Origin: an uncultured Aliarcobacter sp.
Lineage (GTDB): Bacteria; Campylobacterota; Campylobacteria; Campylobacterales; Arcobacteraceae
Direction: 5' to 3'
Length of the DNA: 14,604 bases
Assembly (NCBI GenBank): GCA_947629065.1
Contig: CANRCH010000032.1
Location: forward strand, 1 to 14,604
The translations under genes were made by a program, and so were the position numbers. Position 1 is the stretch's first letter. Each line of letters opens with the position of its first letter. The notes below the pieces were generated by a model, which worked only from the letters and a program-made list of their open reading frames with translations, made no database searches and had not been told where the DNA came from. Of the stretch, positions 1 to 7,366 are shown in pieces.

Positions 1-515
1 GTATCATCTTGTGCTATTACTTCTAGTGGATTATCAAGTTCATCTTCCACATTTTCATTTCCAGCTACAAAAGATGCATCTCTTAAATCACTGATAATAT
101 CAGTTGCATCTCCATCTCTATTTAAAAAGCTTCCTCTAAATGCACCATCATCTGCAGCTTCTTCTTCCCCAGCTTCAGTTTCATCTTGAGTCATATCTTC
201 ACCAGCTGCTGTTTCCATATCAGCTATGTTTTCATTTGTTAGATTATCCCAAGTTCCAGCTTTTGCTAGGTTTGTCATATCTTGATTGTTTTCAAGAGAA
301 GCTATTACATCATTTAAATCTGCACTCTCATTTATAGTTAGTAAATCCCCATTTTCTAACTCTAGGTTTAGTTTTGATTTTCCACTATTTGTTGTAGAAG
401 CTACAATATGTGCATCTCTTTCTACAATATCCCCTGCTTTTAGTTCAACTAATTGTCCGTTTACTTTAGCAAAAAAGCTACCATTTTCTACAGATATTAC
501 TTTAATTGTACTCAT
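1..515 (-). CDS. LapA-type giant adhesin, N-terminal retention module (partial, 3' end outside window)
   Basis: The frame reads from the ATG at 515-513 to the left window edge without a stop, giving 171 complete codons. Residues 1-70 form a short beta-rich segment starting MSTIKVISVENGSFFAKVNG, followed by an acidic Ala/Gly/Glu linker. TAAG at residues 102-105 (bases 201-212) matches the site cut by the periplasmic protease LapG in LapA-family adhesins. The part after it (GAFRGSFLNRDGDATDII, residues 124-141) also resembles what follows the site in retention-module proteins. In that family the module plugs the outer-membrane TolC-like pore and holds the adhesin on the cell surface until it is cleaved. 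The start is preceded by AAGGAAATAAA and lies 20 bases after the stop of the 106-residue gene, so the two are probably co-transcribed. The repeats and the type I secretion signal would lie beyond the window. The family call rests on motif and layout, without a search. Confidence 0.82.
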   Translation of the reverse strand, partial: MSTIKVISVENGSFFAKVNGQLVELKAGDIVERDAHIVASTTNSGKSKLNLELENGDLLTINESADLNDVIASLENNQDMTNLAKAGTWDNLTNENIADMETAAGEDMTQDETEAGEEEAADDGAFRGSFLNRDGDATDIISDLRDASFVAGNENVEDELDNPLEVIAQDD

Positions 516-535
516 TTTATTTCCTTTATATTGAT

Positions 536-856
536 TTAAATTTCAAAGATTGGATTTTCAATCTTAACTACTAGCTTCTCTTCACCAGAAACTACCGTCC
601 ATACATCAAATTTCACTCCATCATCAAGAAGTTGTATATCTGATTTAGACCAACCCTCTTCTTTTTGGAACTCTATTTTGTCGTTGTTACTTTTGAAAAG
701 TACTAAATCATTGCTGTTTTCTGACATATTCAGAATCTCTTTTATACTTAGTGTTTTAATACCACTATCAAAAGCTAAATCCAAATTTCTGATTGTTACT
801 TCAGAAACTATAGAAAAATCTACTTTTAGAACATTATCTATTAGAATCTTTTCCAT
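536..856 (-). CDS. Small protein resembling a single adhesin C-terminal-type module
   Basis: This is a 106-residue protein with no signal peptide and no membrane segment. AAAAGGAG (861-868) sits at normal distance before the ATG. It has no cysteine and is rich in Asp, Glu, Lys and Ser. The order of motifs is that of a module often seen near the C-terminus of giant RTX/VCBS-type adhesins: a beta strand (VTIRNLDLAF, residues 20-29), an LSIKEILNMSE segment (36-46) like the usual 'LsldDVLdlsd', a hydrophobic strand with NNDKIEF (57-63) like 'GdsgDkVnL', GW (68-69), and DGVKFDVWTV (79-88) like 'dGveYdVYt'. Here it stands alone, directly upstream of the adhesin gene and very likely in the same transcript. 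Its role is unknown; it might be an accessory factor for the adhesin or a detached remnant. The similarity is from memory of the family pattern and is only moderately certain. Confidence 0.8.
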   Translation of the reverse strand: MEKILIDNVLKVDFSIVSEVTIRNLDLAFDSGIKTLSIKEILNMSENSNDLVLFKSNNDKIEFQKEEGWSKSDIQLLDDGVKFDVWTVVSGEEKLVVKIENPIFEI

Positions 857-1154
857 ATTTCTCCTTTTAGCTTATTTTAGTTCCAACTATACGAAGTTTT
901 AAGCCTATTCATATAGTTGCTACATTATCTCCTTACAATCTGTCTTATTTTACCCAAAAAAATTATGCTTGTATAGTACCCCAAAGGGTACCATAAAGTA
1001 AAATTTTAGGTTATTTATAGGCTTTTTTTGTTATTTTCATAATATTATCAGTTATTTTGAAATACTTTTGTTCTTATTTTTAGTATTTTTATAAATTATT
1101 TTGAACTTATAGAGTTTTTTGATATGATAATAAATTCAAAAAGGGAAAGAAAAG
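857..1154. promoter_or_regulatory. Divergent intergenic region with putative promoters
   Basis: The region holds no credible gene. On the plus strand, TATGATAAT at 1123-1131 is a good -10 candidate for the diguanylate cyclase gene, and AAGGGA (1141-1146) is its ribosome binding site. On the minus strand the -10 candidates for the adhesin transcript are TATAGT (886-891) and GATAAT (924-929); neither has a convincing -35 element, which is common in Campylobacterota. The dyad is listed separately. Confidence 0.4.
972..995. promoter_or_regulatory. Dyad between the adhesin operon and the diguanylate cyclase gene
   Basis: GTACCC (976-981), CAAA, GGGTAC (986-991) is a perfect inverted repeat. It extends to ten-base arms (972-981 and 986-995) with a single A/C mismatch. 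No T-run follows on either strand, so it does not look like an intrinsic terminator. It lies between two divergent genes, about 115 bases from one start and 160 from the other, in an otherwise very AT-rich stretch. An operator for a shared regulator is possible but unproven. Confidence 0.4.
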
Positions 1155-3011
1155 ATGAGCTCAAATAAAAAGATAACACTTATAATATCATCAATGCTTG
1201 CTATTTTAGCACTGGCTATTGTGATTTTACTTTCGATTGGTTCTAGACAAAGCGGTTATGACAATGTTAAGAAAAAAGCATATTTAACAGCTGAAATTGT
1301 CAAAAGCTCACTTACAAGCCATATGATAAATGGAAATATGAATCAAAGAGATACTTTTTTAAGTAGCATAAGCCAACTTGAAAATATAGATGCCTTATGG
1401 ATTGTAAGAGCAAAAAGTGTAAGTGAACAGTTTGGCACATCAAATCTATCAAATGAGAGCCCAAGAGATAGTATTGATTTAGAAGTTTTAGAAAATGGAA
1501 ATGAAAAAACTCTTATTACTGAAAATCTATCTAAAGCAAATCTAAGAGTTACTATTCCTTATATTGCATCTAGTTTTGATAAACCAAACTGCCTTTCTTG
1601 TCACAATGCAAGTGAAGGCGAGGTTTTAGGTGCAATTTCTCTTAGTTTTGATATTACAGAAGATAGGCTTTCAAATATTATTGTACTATTTTATGTAATG
1701 GGTACAATTGCTGTATTTATCACTCTGATATTACTGTTTATCAAAAAAAGAATATCTCCATATACATCATCTCTTGACAATATTACAAGCACTTTAAAAA
1801 GAGTTCATCAAGGTGACTATACTATTCGTGTAAAAGAAGGAATATTAAGAGAGGATAAAGAGGCTCTTGTTTGGCTAAATGAACTAATAGAAAAACTAGA
1901 AACTGTTCTAACAGGAATTGAAAAAAACCTTACAGCTTTTGTTCATAATCGTTCAAGCAACCACAACCACGATAAACTAATCACTGCAAAAGAGATTATA
2001 GAAGATATAAGTGAGATTTACCACTACAAAAAAACTATAGAAAATGATTTGACAAAAGAGGATATCTACCATAGATTATCAGTTGTTTTAAAAGATAGTC
2101 TAAAAATAAAAGATTTCTATATATTTGAAACAGATTTAATAAAAAATGAGAGAAAAGTAATTTATGGTACAGACAGTTTAAAATCTTGTTGTAACTTGGT
2201 GAAAAATGCAAAAGAGGATTGTAGAGCTGAAAGAACAAACGCTATTATATCATCTGAAACTTTTCCTGGAATTTGTAAGATTGCATCTTGCTTGGAAAAT
2301 GAATATCACACTTGTATTCCATTTATTGTAAATGAACACACAAATTTAGTAATTCATTTGATTGTAAACAATAAAGAAGATTTAATGCATATTAAATACC
2401 AAATAGGAATTATTAAAAAATATCTTGAAGAGACTAAGCCTATTTTAGAGAGCAAAATTCTAATGGATGCACTAGAAAGAAGAAATCTAACAGACGCACT
2501 AACAGGGCTTTATAATAGAAAATATCTTGAAGATTTTATAGATAAAAAAATGCCAGATGAGATAGAAAAAGGAACTACTTATGCTGTTATGTTTTTAGAT
2601 ATTGACTACTTTAAGATGGTAAACGATACCTATGGACACGATGTTGGAGATGATATTTTAAGAAAACTTGCAATTACTTTAAAAAGTTGTATTTCTCAAA
2701 ATGAGTTTATAATAAGATATGGTGGAGAAGAGTTTTTAATCCTAATGAAAAACCCAAGCGAAGAGAGCGCAAAAGAGTTAGCATTAAAAATAAATAGTGA
2801 ATTTTCTAAACTAGTATTTAATTATAATAATGACTCATTTAGCAAAACAATAAGTATTGGTTATTCATTTTTCCCAGAAGATGCAGAGCAGATATATAAA
2901 TGTATAAAATACGCAGACATTGCACTTTATGAAGCAAAAGCAACAGGTAGAAATAAAGTTGTAAGATTTACAAAAGATATTGTAGGAAAAGATGGAAATT
3001 TAGATTATTAG
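1155..3011 (+). CDS. Membrane diguanylate cyclase with periplasmic c-type heme motif
   Basis: A 618-residue protein that should make cyclic di-GMP from two GTP. Order: transmembrane helix at about 7-29; periplasmic domain at about 30-173 with one c-type heme motif CLSCH (146-150); second helix at about 174-197; HAMP-like linker at about 198-255; a GAF-like region at about 285-430 with six cysteines (345, 346, 356, 374, 379, 387); GGDEF domain at about 440-608. The active-site motif is GGEEF (523-527), with Asp482, Asn490 and Asp499 at the expected metal and substrate positions. The inhibitory I-site RxxD is absent; the matching residues are SQNE (514-517), so product feedback through that site is unlikely. 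There is no EAL or HD-GYP domain. The heme suggests sensing of redox state or a gas, and the cysteine cluster may bind metal or form disulfides; both are inference. It is divergent from the adhesin operon, a likely target of c-di-GMP control. AAGGGA precedes the ATG. Confidence 0.93.
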   Translation: MSSNKKITLIISSMLAILALAIVILLSIGSRQSGYDNVKKKAYLTAEIVKSSLTSHMINGNMNQRDTFLSSISQLENIDALWIVRAKSVSEQFGTSNLSNESPRDSIDLEVLENGNEKTLITENLSKANLRVTIPYIASSFDKPNCLSCHNASEGEVLGAISLSFDITEDRLSNIIVLFYVMGTIAVFITLILLFIKKRISPYTSSLDNITSTLKRVHQGDYTIRVKEGILREDKEALVWLNELIEKLETVLTGIEKNLTAFVHNRSSNHNHDKLITAKEIIEDISEIYHYKKTIENDLTKEDIYHRLSVVLKDSLKIKDFYIFETDLIKNERKVIYGTDSLKSCCNLVKNAKEDCRAERTNAIISSETFPGICKIASCLENEYHTCIPFIVNEHTNLVIHLIVNNKEDLMHIKYQIGIIKKYLEETKPILESKILMDALERRNLTDALTGLYNRKYLEDFIDKKMPDEIEKGTTYAVMFLDIDYFKMVNDTYGHDVGDDILRKLAITLKSCISQNEFIIRYGGEEFLILMKNPSEESAKELALKINSEFSKLVFNYNNDSFSKTISIGYSFFPEDAEQIYKCIKYADIALYEAKATGRNKVVRFTKDIVGKDGNLDY

Positions 3012-3041
3012 AATTTAAATAATTTAGAAAAGATTAGTTTT

Positions 3042-3067
3042 AGATTTACTGTTTTAGTAAATCTTTT
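3042..3067 (+). terminator. Putative intrinsic terminator of the diguanylate cyclase gene
   Basis: AGATTTACT (3042-3050), a GTTTT loop, and AGTAAATCT (3056-3064) form a perfect nine-pair stem followed by a short T-run. It lies just downstream of the cyclase stop and overlaps the last codons and the stop of the convergent gpsA gene. The T-run is short and the stem AT-rich, so efficiency may be modest. On the minus strand the hairpin is followed by AAAA and would not work as a terminator. Confidence 0.5.
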
Positions 3068-3960
3068 AAACTATCTTTTGGATTTTTGCCATCTAAAATA
3101 GCTTTAACCTCTTTTGCTATTGGTGTGTAGATATTGTGCTTGTTTGAAAGCTTATCAACAGCATAAGAAGTTTTTACACCTTCAGCAACTTCTCCAAGCT
3201 CTTCTAATATAACTTCAAGAGATTTACCACTAGCAAGTCCAAGCCCTACTCTAAAATTTCTACTCATAGTTGAATTTGCAGTTAAAAACAAATCTCCAGC
3301 ACCACTAAGCCCTAAAAATGTAGATTTTTTCGCACCAAAGTGTTTTCCAAATCTTTGCATCTCTACTAAACCTCGTGCTATAAGTGAAGCTTGTGCATTT
3401 TTTCCAAGATTTAATCCCTCACAAATTCCACTTGCAATTGCAAGGACATTTTTATAAGCACCTGCAATTTCAGCACCTATTACATCTGAACTATAGTAAG
3501 TTTTTATAAAATTAGGAAAAAATAGACTAAACTCTTCATAAATAGTTTTTGAGCTTGAGTTTAAAACCAAAGCACAAGGAAGTCCTTGTATTACCTCAGC
3601 TGCAAATGAAGGACCTGAAATGAAACCAATATTTTCATCTGGAACAAAAGAGCTATAAATGTCATTTAAAAACTCTCCTGAACTAGCTTCTATTCCTTTA
3701 CTTGCAACCAGAATTTTTTGCCCATTGAAAACAAAGTTTTCTTTTAGCCAAGATCTAATCTCTTGAGCTGGAATTGCAATTATTAAATATTCGCAAGATA
3801 GTGCAAAATCTAAATCAACAAAGTTTTTTATCTCTTTTTTAGATCTTGAAGTAATATAGCACTCTTGTTTGCTACTTAGTGCAAAATGAAGTGCTTGACC
3901 CCATTTTCCTGCACCAATTACTGCTATTTTTCCTTTTTGCAATTCACTTTTTTTACTCAA
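3046..3960 (-). CDS. gpsA: Glycerol-3-phosphate dehydrogenase [NAD(P)+]
   Basis: A 304-residue cytoplasmic enzyme that reduces dihydroxyacetone phosphate to sn-glycerol 3-phosphate, the backbone for phospholipids. The dinucleotide-binding motif [10 protein letters not shown] is at residues 12-21. The family signatures SKGIE (87-91), GPSFA (116-120), [12 protein letters not shown] (167-178, with the catalytic Lys170) and [10 protein letters not shown] (218-227) are all present. Length is slightly short for the family but complete. The start is TTG at 3960-3958, overlapping the gatB stop as TTGA. AAGGA of the ribosome binding site lies inside the end of gatB. No ATG or GTG is available before the nucleotide-binding fold, and translational coupling to gatB is likely. 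It is last in a minus-strand group with gatB, the chaperone gene and the deaminase gene. Confidence 0.96.
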   Translation of the reverse strand: MSKKSELQKGKIAVIGAGKWGQALHFALSSKQECYITSRSKKEIKNFVDLDFALSCEYLIIAIPAQEIRSWLKENFVFNGQKILVASKGIEASSGEFLNDIYSSFVPDENIGFISGPSFAAEVIQGLPCALVLNSSSKTIYEEFSLFFPNFIKTYYSSDVIGAEIAGAYKNVLAIASGICEGLNLGKNAQASLIARGLVEMQRFGKHFGAKKSTFLGLSGAGDLFLTANSTMSRNFRVGLGLASGKSLEVILEELGEVAEGVKTSYAVDKLSNKHNIYTPIAKEVKAILDGKNPKDSLKDLLKQ

Positions 3961-5393
3961 GATAGTTTTTCCTTAAGAAGTTCGCTTACTCTTTGTGGAT
4001 TTGCACTTCCTTTTGATGCTTTCATAGTTTGACCTACAAAGAATGCAAACATTTTATCTTTTCCACTTTTGTATTCTGCTACTTTGTCTTCATTTGCTGC
4101 TAAAATCTCATCAATAATAGCTAATAAAGCACCATCATCACTTACTTGTTTAAGTCCTAGTTTTTCTATTACAGCATCTACATCGCTTGAGTTATTTTCA
4201 ATTAAATCATCTAGAACTTCTTTTGCTGCTTTTCCAGAGATTGTGCTATCTTCAATTCTTTTTACTAATAGTGCTAAAGTTTTAGAAGATATTGGTGACT
4301 CTTCAATAGTAACACCCTCTTTTAATCTTCCTTGAAGTTCAACAGTTAGCCAAGTTGTAGCATTTTTTGCTGTAATTCCTTCCTTCATCATCTCATCAAA
4401 GTAGTTTGCCATCTCTAAGCTAGAAGTAATAACAGAGGCATCATACTCTTTTAATCCATACTCTTTTACAAATCTCTCTTTCTTCTCATCTGGAAGTTCT
4501 GGAATTTTTGAGTACTCTTTTAACATCTCATCAGAAATAACTAAAGGAAGTAAATCAGGATCTGGGAAATATCTATAATCAGCAGCATCCTCTTTTCCTC
4601 TCATAGATCTAGTTTCTCCTGTATTTGTATCAAAAAGTCTTGTTTCTTGGAAAATCTCTTTTTCATAAACACCATCTTCCCAAGCTTCAATATGTCTATT
4701 TACCTCATAAGCAATAGCCTTTTCAATAAATCTAAATGAGTTCATATTTTTAATTTCACATCTTGTGTAGAATTTAGTTTCACCTTTTGGTCTAATAGAG
4801 ATATTAACATCACATCTGAAACTTCCTTCTTGCATATTTGCATCTGAAATTCCAATATATCTTACAATTGAGTGAAGTTTTTTTAGATATAAAATAGCTT
4901 CTTCAGCACTTCTCATATCAGGTTCACTTACGATTTCCAAAAGTGGAGTACCAGCTCTATTTAAATCTACAAGTGAGTATGTACTTTCGTGTACGTTTTT
5001 ACCTGCATCATTTTCTAAGTGTGCTCTTGTAACTCCAATTTTTTTGCTTTCACCATTTGGAAAATCAATTGTAAGCTCTCCAAGACCAACAACTGGAATA
5101 CTTAATTGTGAAATTTGATAACCTGTTGGTAAATCAGGGTAAAAATAGTTTTTTCTATCAAAAATAGAGTATTGATTAATCTGTGAATTTAGTGAAGTTC
5201 CTAGCATAATTGCTTTTTGAACTGCTTCTTTATTTAATACTGGAAGTCCTCCTGGAAGTGCTAAACAAGTTGGGCATGTGTTACTATTTGCATCTTCTCC
5301 AAAACTTGTTGCACATGAGCAAAATAGTTTGCTTTTTGTGTTTAATTGAACGTGAACTTCTAAACCTATAACTGTTTCAAACATACTTGACAT
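3957..5393 (-). CDS. gatB: Asp-tRNA(Asn)/Glu-tRNA(Gln) amidotransferase subunit B
   Basis: A 478-residue subunit of the GatCAB complex, which converts misacylated Glu-tRNA(Gln) and Asp-tRNA(Asn) into the correct amide forms. GatB activates the acyl group with ATP and binds the tRNA. The N-terminus [12 protein letters not shown] (8-19), the zinc-site cysteines C25, C27, C40 and C43, [14 protein letters not shown] (146-159), EIKNMNSFR (213-221) and [18 protein letters not shown] (263-280) are family signatures. The C-terminal helical YqeY-like domain ends with [17 protein letters not shown]. The full family length is present. The first ATG is chosen because AAGGA stands eight bases before it; an ATG three codons later has poorer spacing. 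gatA and gatC are not in the window, which is common in Campylobacterota, where the subunit genes are dispersed. It is separated from the chaperone gene by 11 bases and overlaps gpsA by four. Confidence 0.98.
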   Translation of the reverse strand: MSSMFETVIGLEVHVQLNTKSKLFCSCATSFGEDANSNTCPTCLALPGGLPVLNKEAVQKAIMLGTSLNSQINQYSIFDRKNYFYPDLPTGYQISQLSIPVVGLGELTIDFPNGESKKIGVTRAHLENDAGKNVHESTYSLVDLNRAGTPLLEIVSEPDMRSAEEAILYLKKLHSIVRYIGISDANMQEGSFRCDVNISIRPKGETKFYTRCEIKNMNSFRFIEKAIAYEVNRHIEAWEDGVYEKEIFQETRLFDTNTGETRSMRGKEDAADYRYFPDPDLLPLVISDEMLKEYSKIPELPDEKKERFVKEYGLKEYDASVITSSLEMANYFDEMMKEGITAKNATTWLTVELQGRLKEGVTIEESPISSKTLALLVKRIEDSTISGKAAKEVLDDLIENNSSDVDAVIEKLGLKQVSDDGALLAIIDEILAANEDKVAEYKSGKDKMFAFFVGQTMKASKGSANPQRVSELLKEKLS

Positions 5394-5404
5394 CTTTTAA
5401 TTCC

Positions 5405-6229
5405 TTATCTTAATACTTTTATATCTGCTGTTAATTTTTGTTTTTCAAACTCTTCTTTTAAAAATGCTTGTTCTCTTTGCATCATAATATCATTGAAAAT
5501 TTTACCTTTTGCACTTTCATAACTCTCTGCAACAGTTCCTGATTTTTTACTTACATACATAGAAACAAAGTTTTTATCTGCTGTAAAAATAGGTGTAAAT
5601 GAGTGCTCTTTTGTACCATTTAAAATATATTGCAGTTGTGGTTGTAGGTTATTTGCTTCCAAAGTTAATAATGTTTTATTTACATCTTTTATAACTTGCA
5701 TTGGATTTTCAATAGCTTGATTTAATGATACTCTATTTTGAGATGCATACTGAATTACTTCAAAAGTTTTTGCACTTAAATATTTATGCTCATTTTTTTC
5801 ATAATATAGTCTCATATCATCATCATTTGCAACTGGAAGATTATCCCGAACAAGTTTTGCAATTAGTTTTTGTCTAACAACTGCATTTTTTGCTTCATTT
5901 TCAAAAACTTCATAGTTTGGATACTCTTGTTTTACAATAGCTTTAAAAGCGTATAGTTCCATACCGTTTGCATTTGCTAATCTTTCTATATATTCGTTTA
6001 TCTCAAAAATATCAGCACTAATTCCATGCTCTTTTACCATTTGATCAAACAGTGCTTTATCTATTAGATATGATATTGCTTCTTCTTGTGAAACTCCATT
6101 TACTTGCATTGTTTTTTCTACATCATAAACTGTAATTGGTTCTTCATTTACGATTAATGCAATTCCGTTTAATGTAGAAGCGTAAGTTAATCCTGCACCC
6201 AAAAGTAGTGTTAGCAAAAATTTTTTCAT
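5405..6229 (-). CDS. SurA-like periplasmic chaperone (Cj1289-type)
   Basis: A 274-residue secreted protein. Residues 1-17 form a signal peptide (MKKFLLTLLLGAGLTYA) with a likely signal peptidase I cut after Ala17. NGIALIVNEEPITVYDVEK (21-39) is the classic opening of SurA-N domains, and a helical chaperone core follows to about residue 135. Residues 150-230 fit a small, degenerate parvulin-like rotamase domain; I cannot see its usual catalytic pattern, so chaperone activity is more likely than prolyl isomerase activity. A final helix (240-268) would pack back on the N-domain. In Campylobacter jejuni a protein of this kind, Cj1289, lies beside accC/accB from memory, and here it is two genes from accB. 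The likely job is escort of outer-membrane proteins through the periplasm. AAAAAAGGA precedes the ATG. It probably shares a transcript with gatB and gpsA. Confidence 0.88.
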   Translation of the reverse strand: MKKFLLTLLLGAGLTYASTLNGIALIVNEEPITVYDVEKTMQVNGVSQEEAISYLIDKALFDQMVKEHGISADIFEINEYIERLANANGMELYAFKAIVKQEYPNYEVFENEAKNAVVRQKLIAKLVRDNLPVANDDDMRLYYEKNEHKYLSAKTFEVIQYASQNRVSLNQAIENPMQVIKDVNKTLLTLEANNLQPQLQYILNGTKEHSFTPIFTADKNFVSMYVSKKSGTVAESYESAKGKIFNDIMMQREQAFLKEEFEKQKLTADIKVLR

Positions 6230-6297
6230 TTTAAGAGTCCTTTTTTATTTAAAGCTAATATTTTATCAAAAAAAATGTAAATTTATCTTTTAGTTTT

Positions 6298-6738
6298 TTA
6301 ATTTTCTTCATATTGTTCTATCTTAACTCCGTTATCTTTTAAAAATTTTGAGATTATATTAGAGTTTGTATGTTCATAAGGTTTTGCATAAACTATTCTT
6401 TTAATACCACTTGCAATTAGATTCTTTGAACATTCACTACAAGGTTCAAGTGTTACATAAATTGTGCCATTTTCAATAGATATTCCTTTTCTTGCAGCCC
6501 AAATTATGGCATTCATCTCTGCGTGAATTTCATAGGTTTTTGACCATTCGTGATGATCTTTTGTATATTCACCATTCCAAAAAGAGTTACAGTTTTGATA
6601 ACCACTTGGAGTTCCATTATATCCAGTTGATAATATTCTTCCATCTTTTACTATAACTGCACCAACTTGTTTTGATACACATTTTGAAGCTAGTGCAATC
6701 TCTTTTGCAATATTTATAAAACTTTTATCACTTAGCAT
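6298..6738 (-). CDS. Zinc-dependent dCMP deaminase family protein
   Basis: A 146-residue cytoplasmic enzyme of the cytidine/deoxycytidylate deaminase fold. The catalytic HAEMNAI is at residues 72-78 (His72 binds zinc, Glu74 shuttles the proton), and PCSEC (99-103) supplies Cys100 and Cys103. VGAVIVKDGRILSTGYNGTPSG (25-46) and the inserted segment before HAE match dCMP deaminases (ComEB/DCTD type), which turn dCMP into dUMP for dTTP synthesis. Substrate is inferred from family resemblance. A strong AAAAAGGA site lies before the ATG. It leads the minus-strand gene run (68 bases to the chaperone gene) and is divergent from accB. In C. jejuni the gene beside accB is, from memory, dcd (dCTP deaminase), an unrelated fold that serves the same pathway. 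Confidence 0.92.
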   Translation of the reverse strand: MLSDKSFINIAKEIALASKCVSKQVGAVIVKDGRILSTGYNGTPSGYQNCNSFWNGEYTKDHHEWSKTYEIHAEMNAIIWAARKGISIENGTIYVTLEPCSECSKNLIASGIKRIVYAKPYEHTNSNIISKFLKDNGVKIEQYEEN

Positions 6739-6768
6739 TTTTTTCCTTTTTTTGAAAAATTATTTTTA

Positions 6769-6774
6769 ATTATA
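6769..6774 (-). promoter_or_regulatory. -10 element for the dCMP deaminase operon
   Basis: TATAAT on the minus strand (read as ATTATA on the plus strand) lies 30 bases before the deaminase ATG, embedded in periodic A/T runs. A -35 hexamer is not evident, as is usual for Campylobacterota housekeeping promoters. Confidence 0.5.
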
Positions 6775-6850
6775 TCTAATAAATAATTTATTTAAAATCT
6801 TAAAAAAACCTTATTTTTGCCTTTTAAAATAGTAATATTAGTTAATTTTT

Positions 6851-6858
6851 GCTATTAT
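6851..6858 (+). promoter_or_regulatory. Extended -10 element for accB-accC
   Basis: TGC-TATTAT (6850-6858) is an extended -10 element. It lies about 30 bases before the accB ATG and would start transcription near 6865. T-rich blocks stand upstream, with no clear -35 element. Confidence 0.45.
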
Positions 6859-6888
6859 GCAACAAATTTTAGTAAAAAAAGGCAAAAA

Positions 6889-7356
6889 ATGGATTTTAAA
6901 GATATTAAAGAGCTAATTAGAGTTTTTGATAAAAGCGAACTTAATAAACTAAGAATTAAAGAGGCTGATTTTGAAATCTCTATGCAAAGAGGATTTGAAA
7001 ATGGTGTTACAACTGTAACAACTGCACCTGCTGTTGCACAAGCACCTGTTGCTGCATCAACAACTACACAAGCACCTGTTGCTACTTCTAGTGAAGATAA
7101 AACACCTGCTACAAGCGGACTTACAATAAATGCTCCAATGGTAGGAACATATTACTCATCTCCATCTCCTGATTCTCCATCTTTTTGTGCAATTGGTGAT
7201 ATTGTAAGAAAAGGACAAACTCTATGTATTTTAGAGGCTATGAAAATTATGAATGAAGTTGAAGCTGAGTTTGATTGTAAAATACTTGATATTTTAGTAC
7301 ACAACGGAGATCCTGTTGAGTATGATATGCCAATTTTTATAGTTGAAAAGATATAA
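6889..7356 (+). CDS. accB: Biotin carboxyl carrier protein of acetyl-CoA carboxylase
   Basis: A 155-residue carrier whose biotin is carboxylated by AccC and then passes the carboxyl group to acetyl-CoA to make malonyl-CoA for fatty acid synthesis. Residues 1-36 form the helical N-terminal part (MDFKDIKELIRVFDKSELN). Residues 40-78 are a flexible Ala/Pro/Thr linker, encoded partly by a 17-base direct repeat (7037-7053 and 7067-7083). The biotinyl domain covers 79-155, and the biotin motif EAMKIMNE puts the attachment lysine at Lys119. The ATG at 6889 is preferred over a longer in-frame opening at 6817 because AAAGG stands just before it and the protein then starts where the family does. accC follows after ten bases. 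Confidence 0.96.
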   Translation: MDFKDIKELIRVFDKSELNKLRIKEADFEISMQRGFENGVTTVTTAPAVAQAPVAASTTTQAPVATSSEDKTPATSGLTINAPMVGTYYSSPSPDSPSFCAIGDIVRKGQTLCILEAMKIMNEVEAEFDCKILDILVHNGDPVEYDMPIFIVEKI

Positions 7357-7366
7357 GTAGTAAAAT

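Noticed and set aside
869..887. TTGGAAC...GC on the minus strand as a sigma-54 promoter for the adhesin operon
   Set aside because: The spacing between GG and GC is 11 instead of 10, and the site would nearly touch the ribosome binding site.
1008..1023. GG-N10-GC spacing suggesting a sigma-54 promoter before the diguanylate cyclase gene
   Set aside because: Only the dinucleotide spacing fits; the flanking bases do not match the TTGGCAC/TTGCT pattern. A sigma-70 type -10 lies closer to the gene.
2035..2238. Open frame on the minus strand inside the diguanylate cyclase gene
   Set aside because: It is opposite a well-supported coding region, has low-complexity Leu/Tyr/Phe composition and no ribosome binding site.
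6817..6888. N-terminal extension of accB from 6817
   Set aside because: It has no ribosome binding site, overlaps the promoter region and its -10 element, and adds residues not typical of the family. The ATG at 6889 has AAAGG before it.
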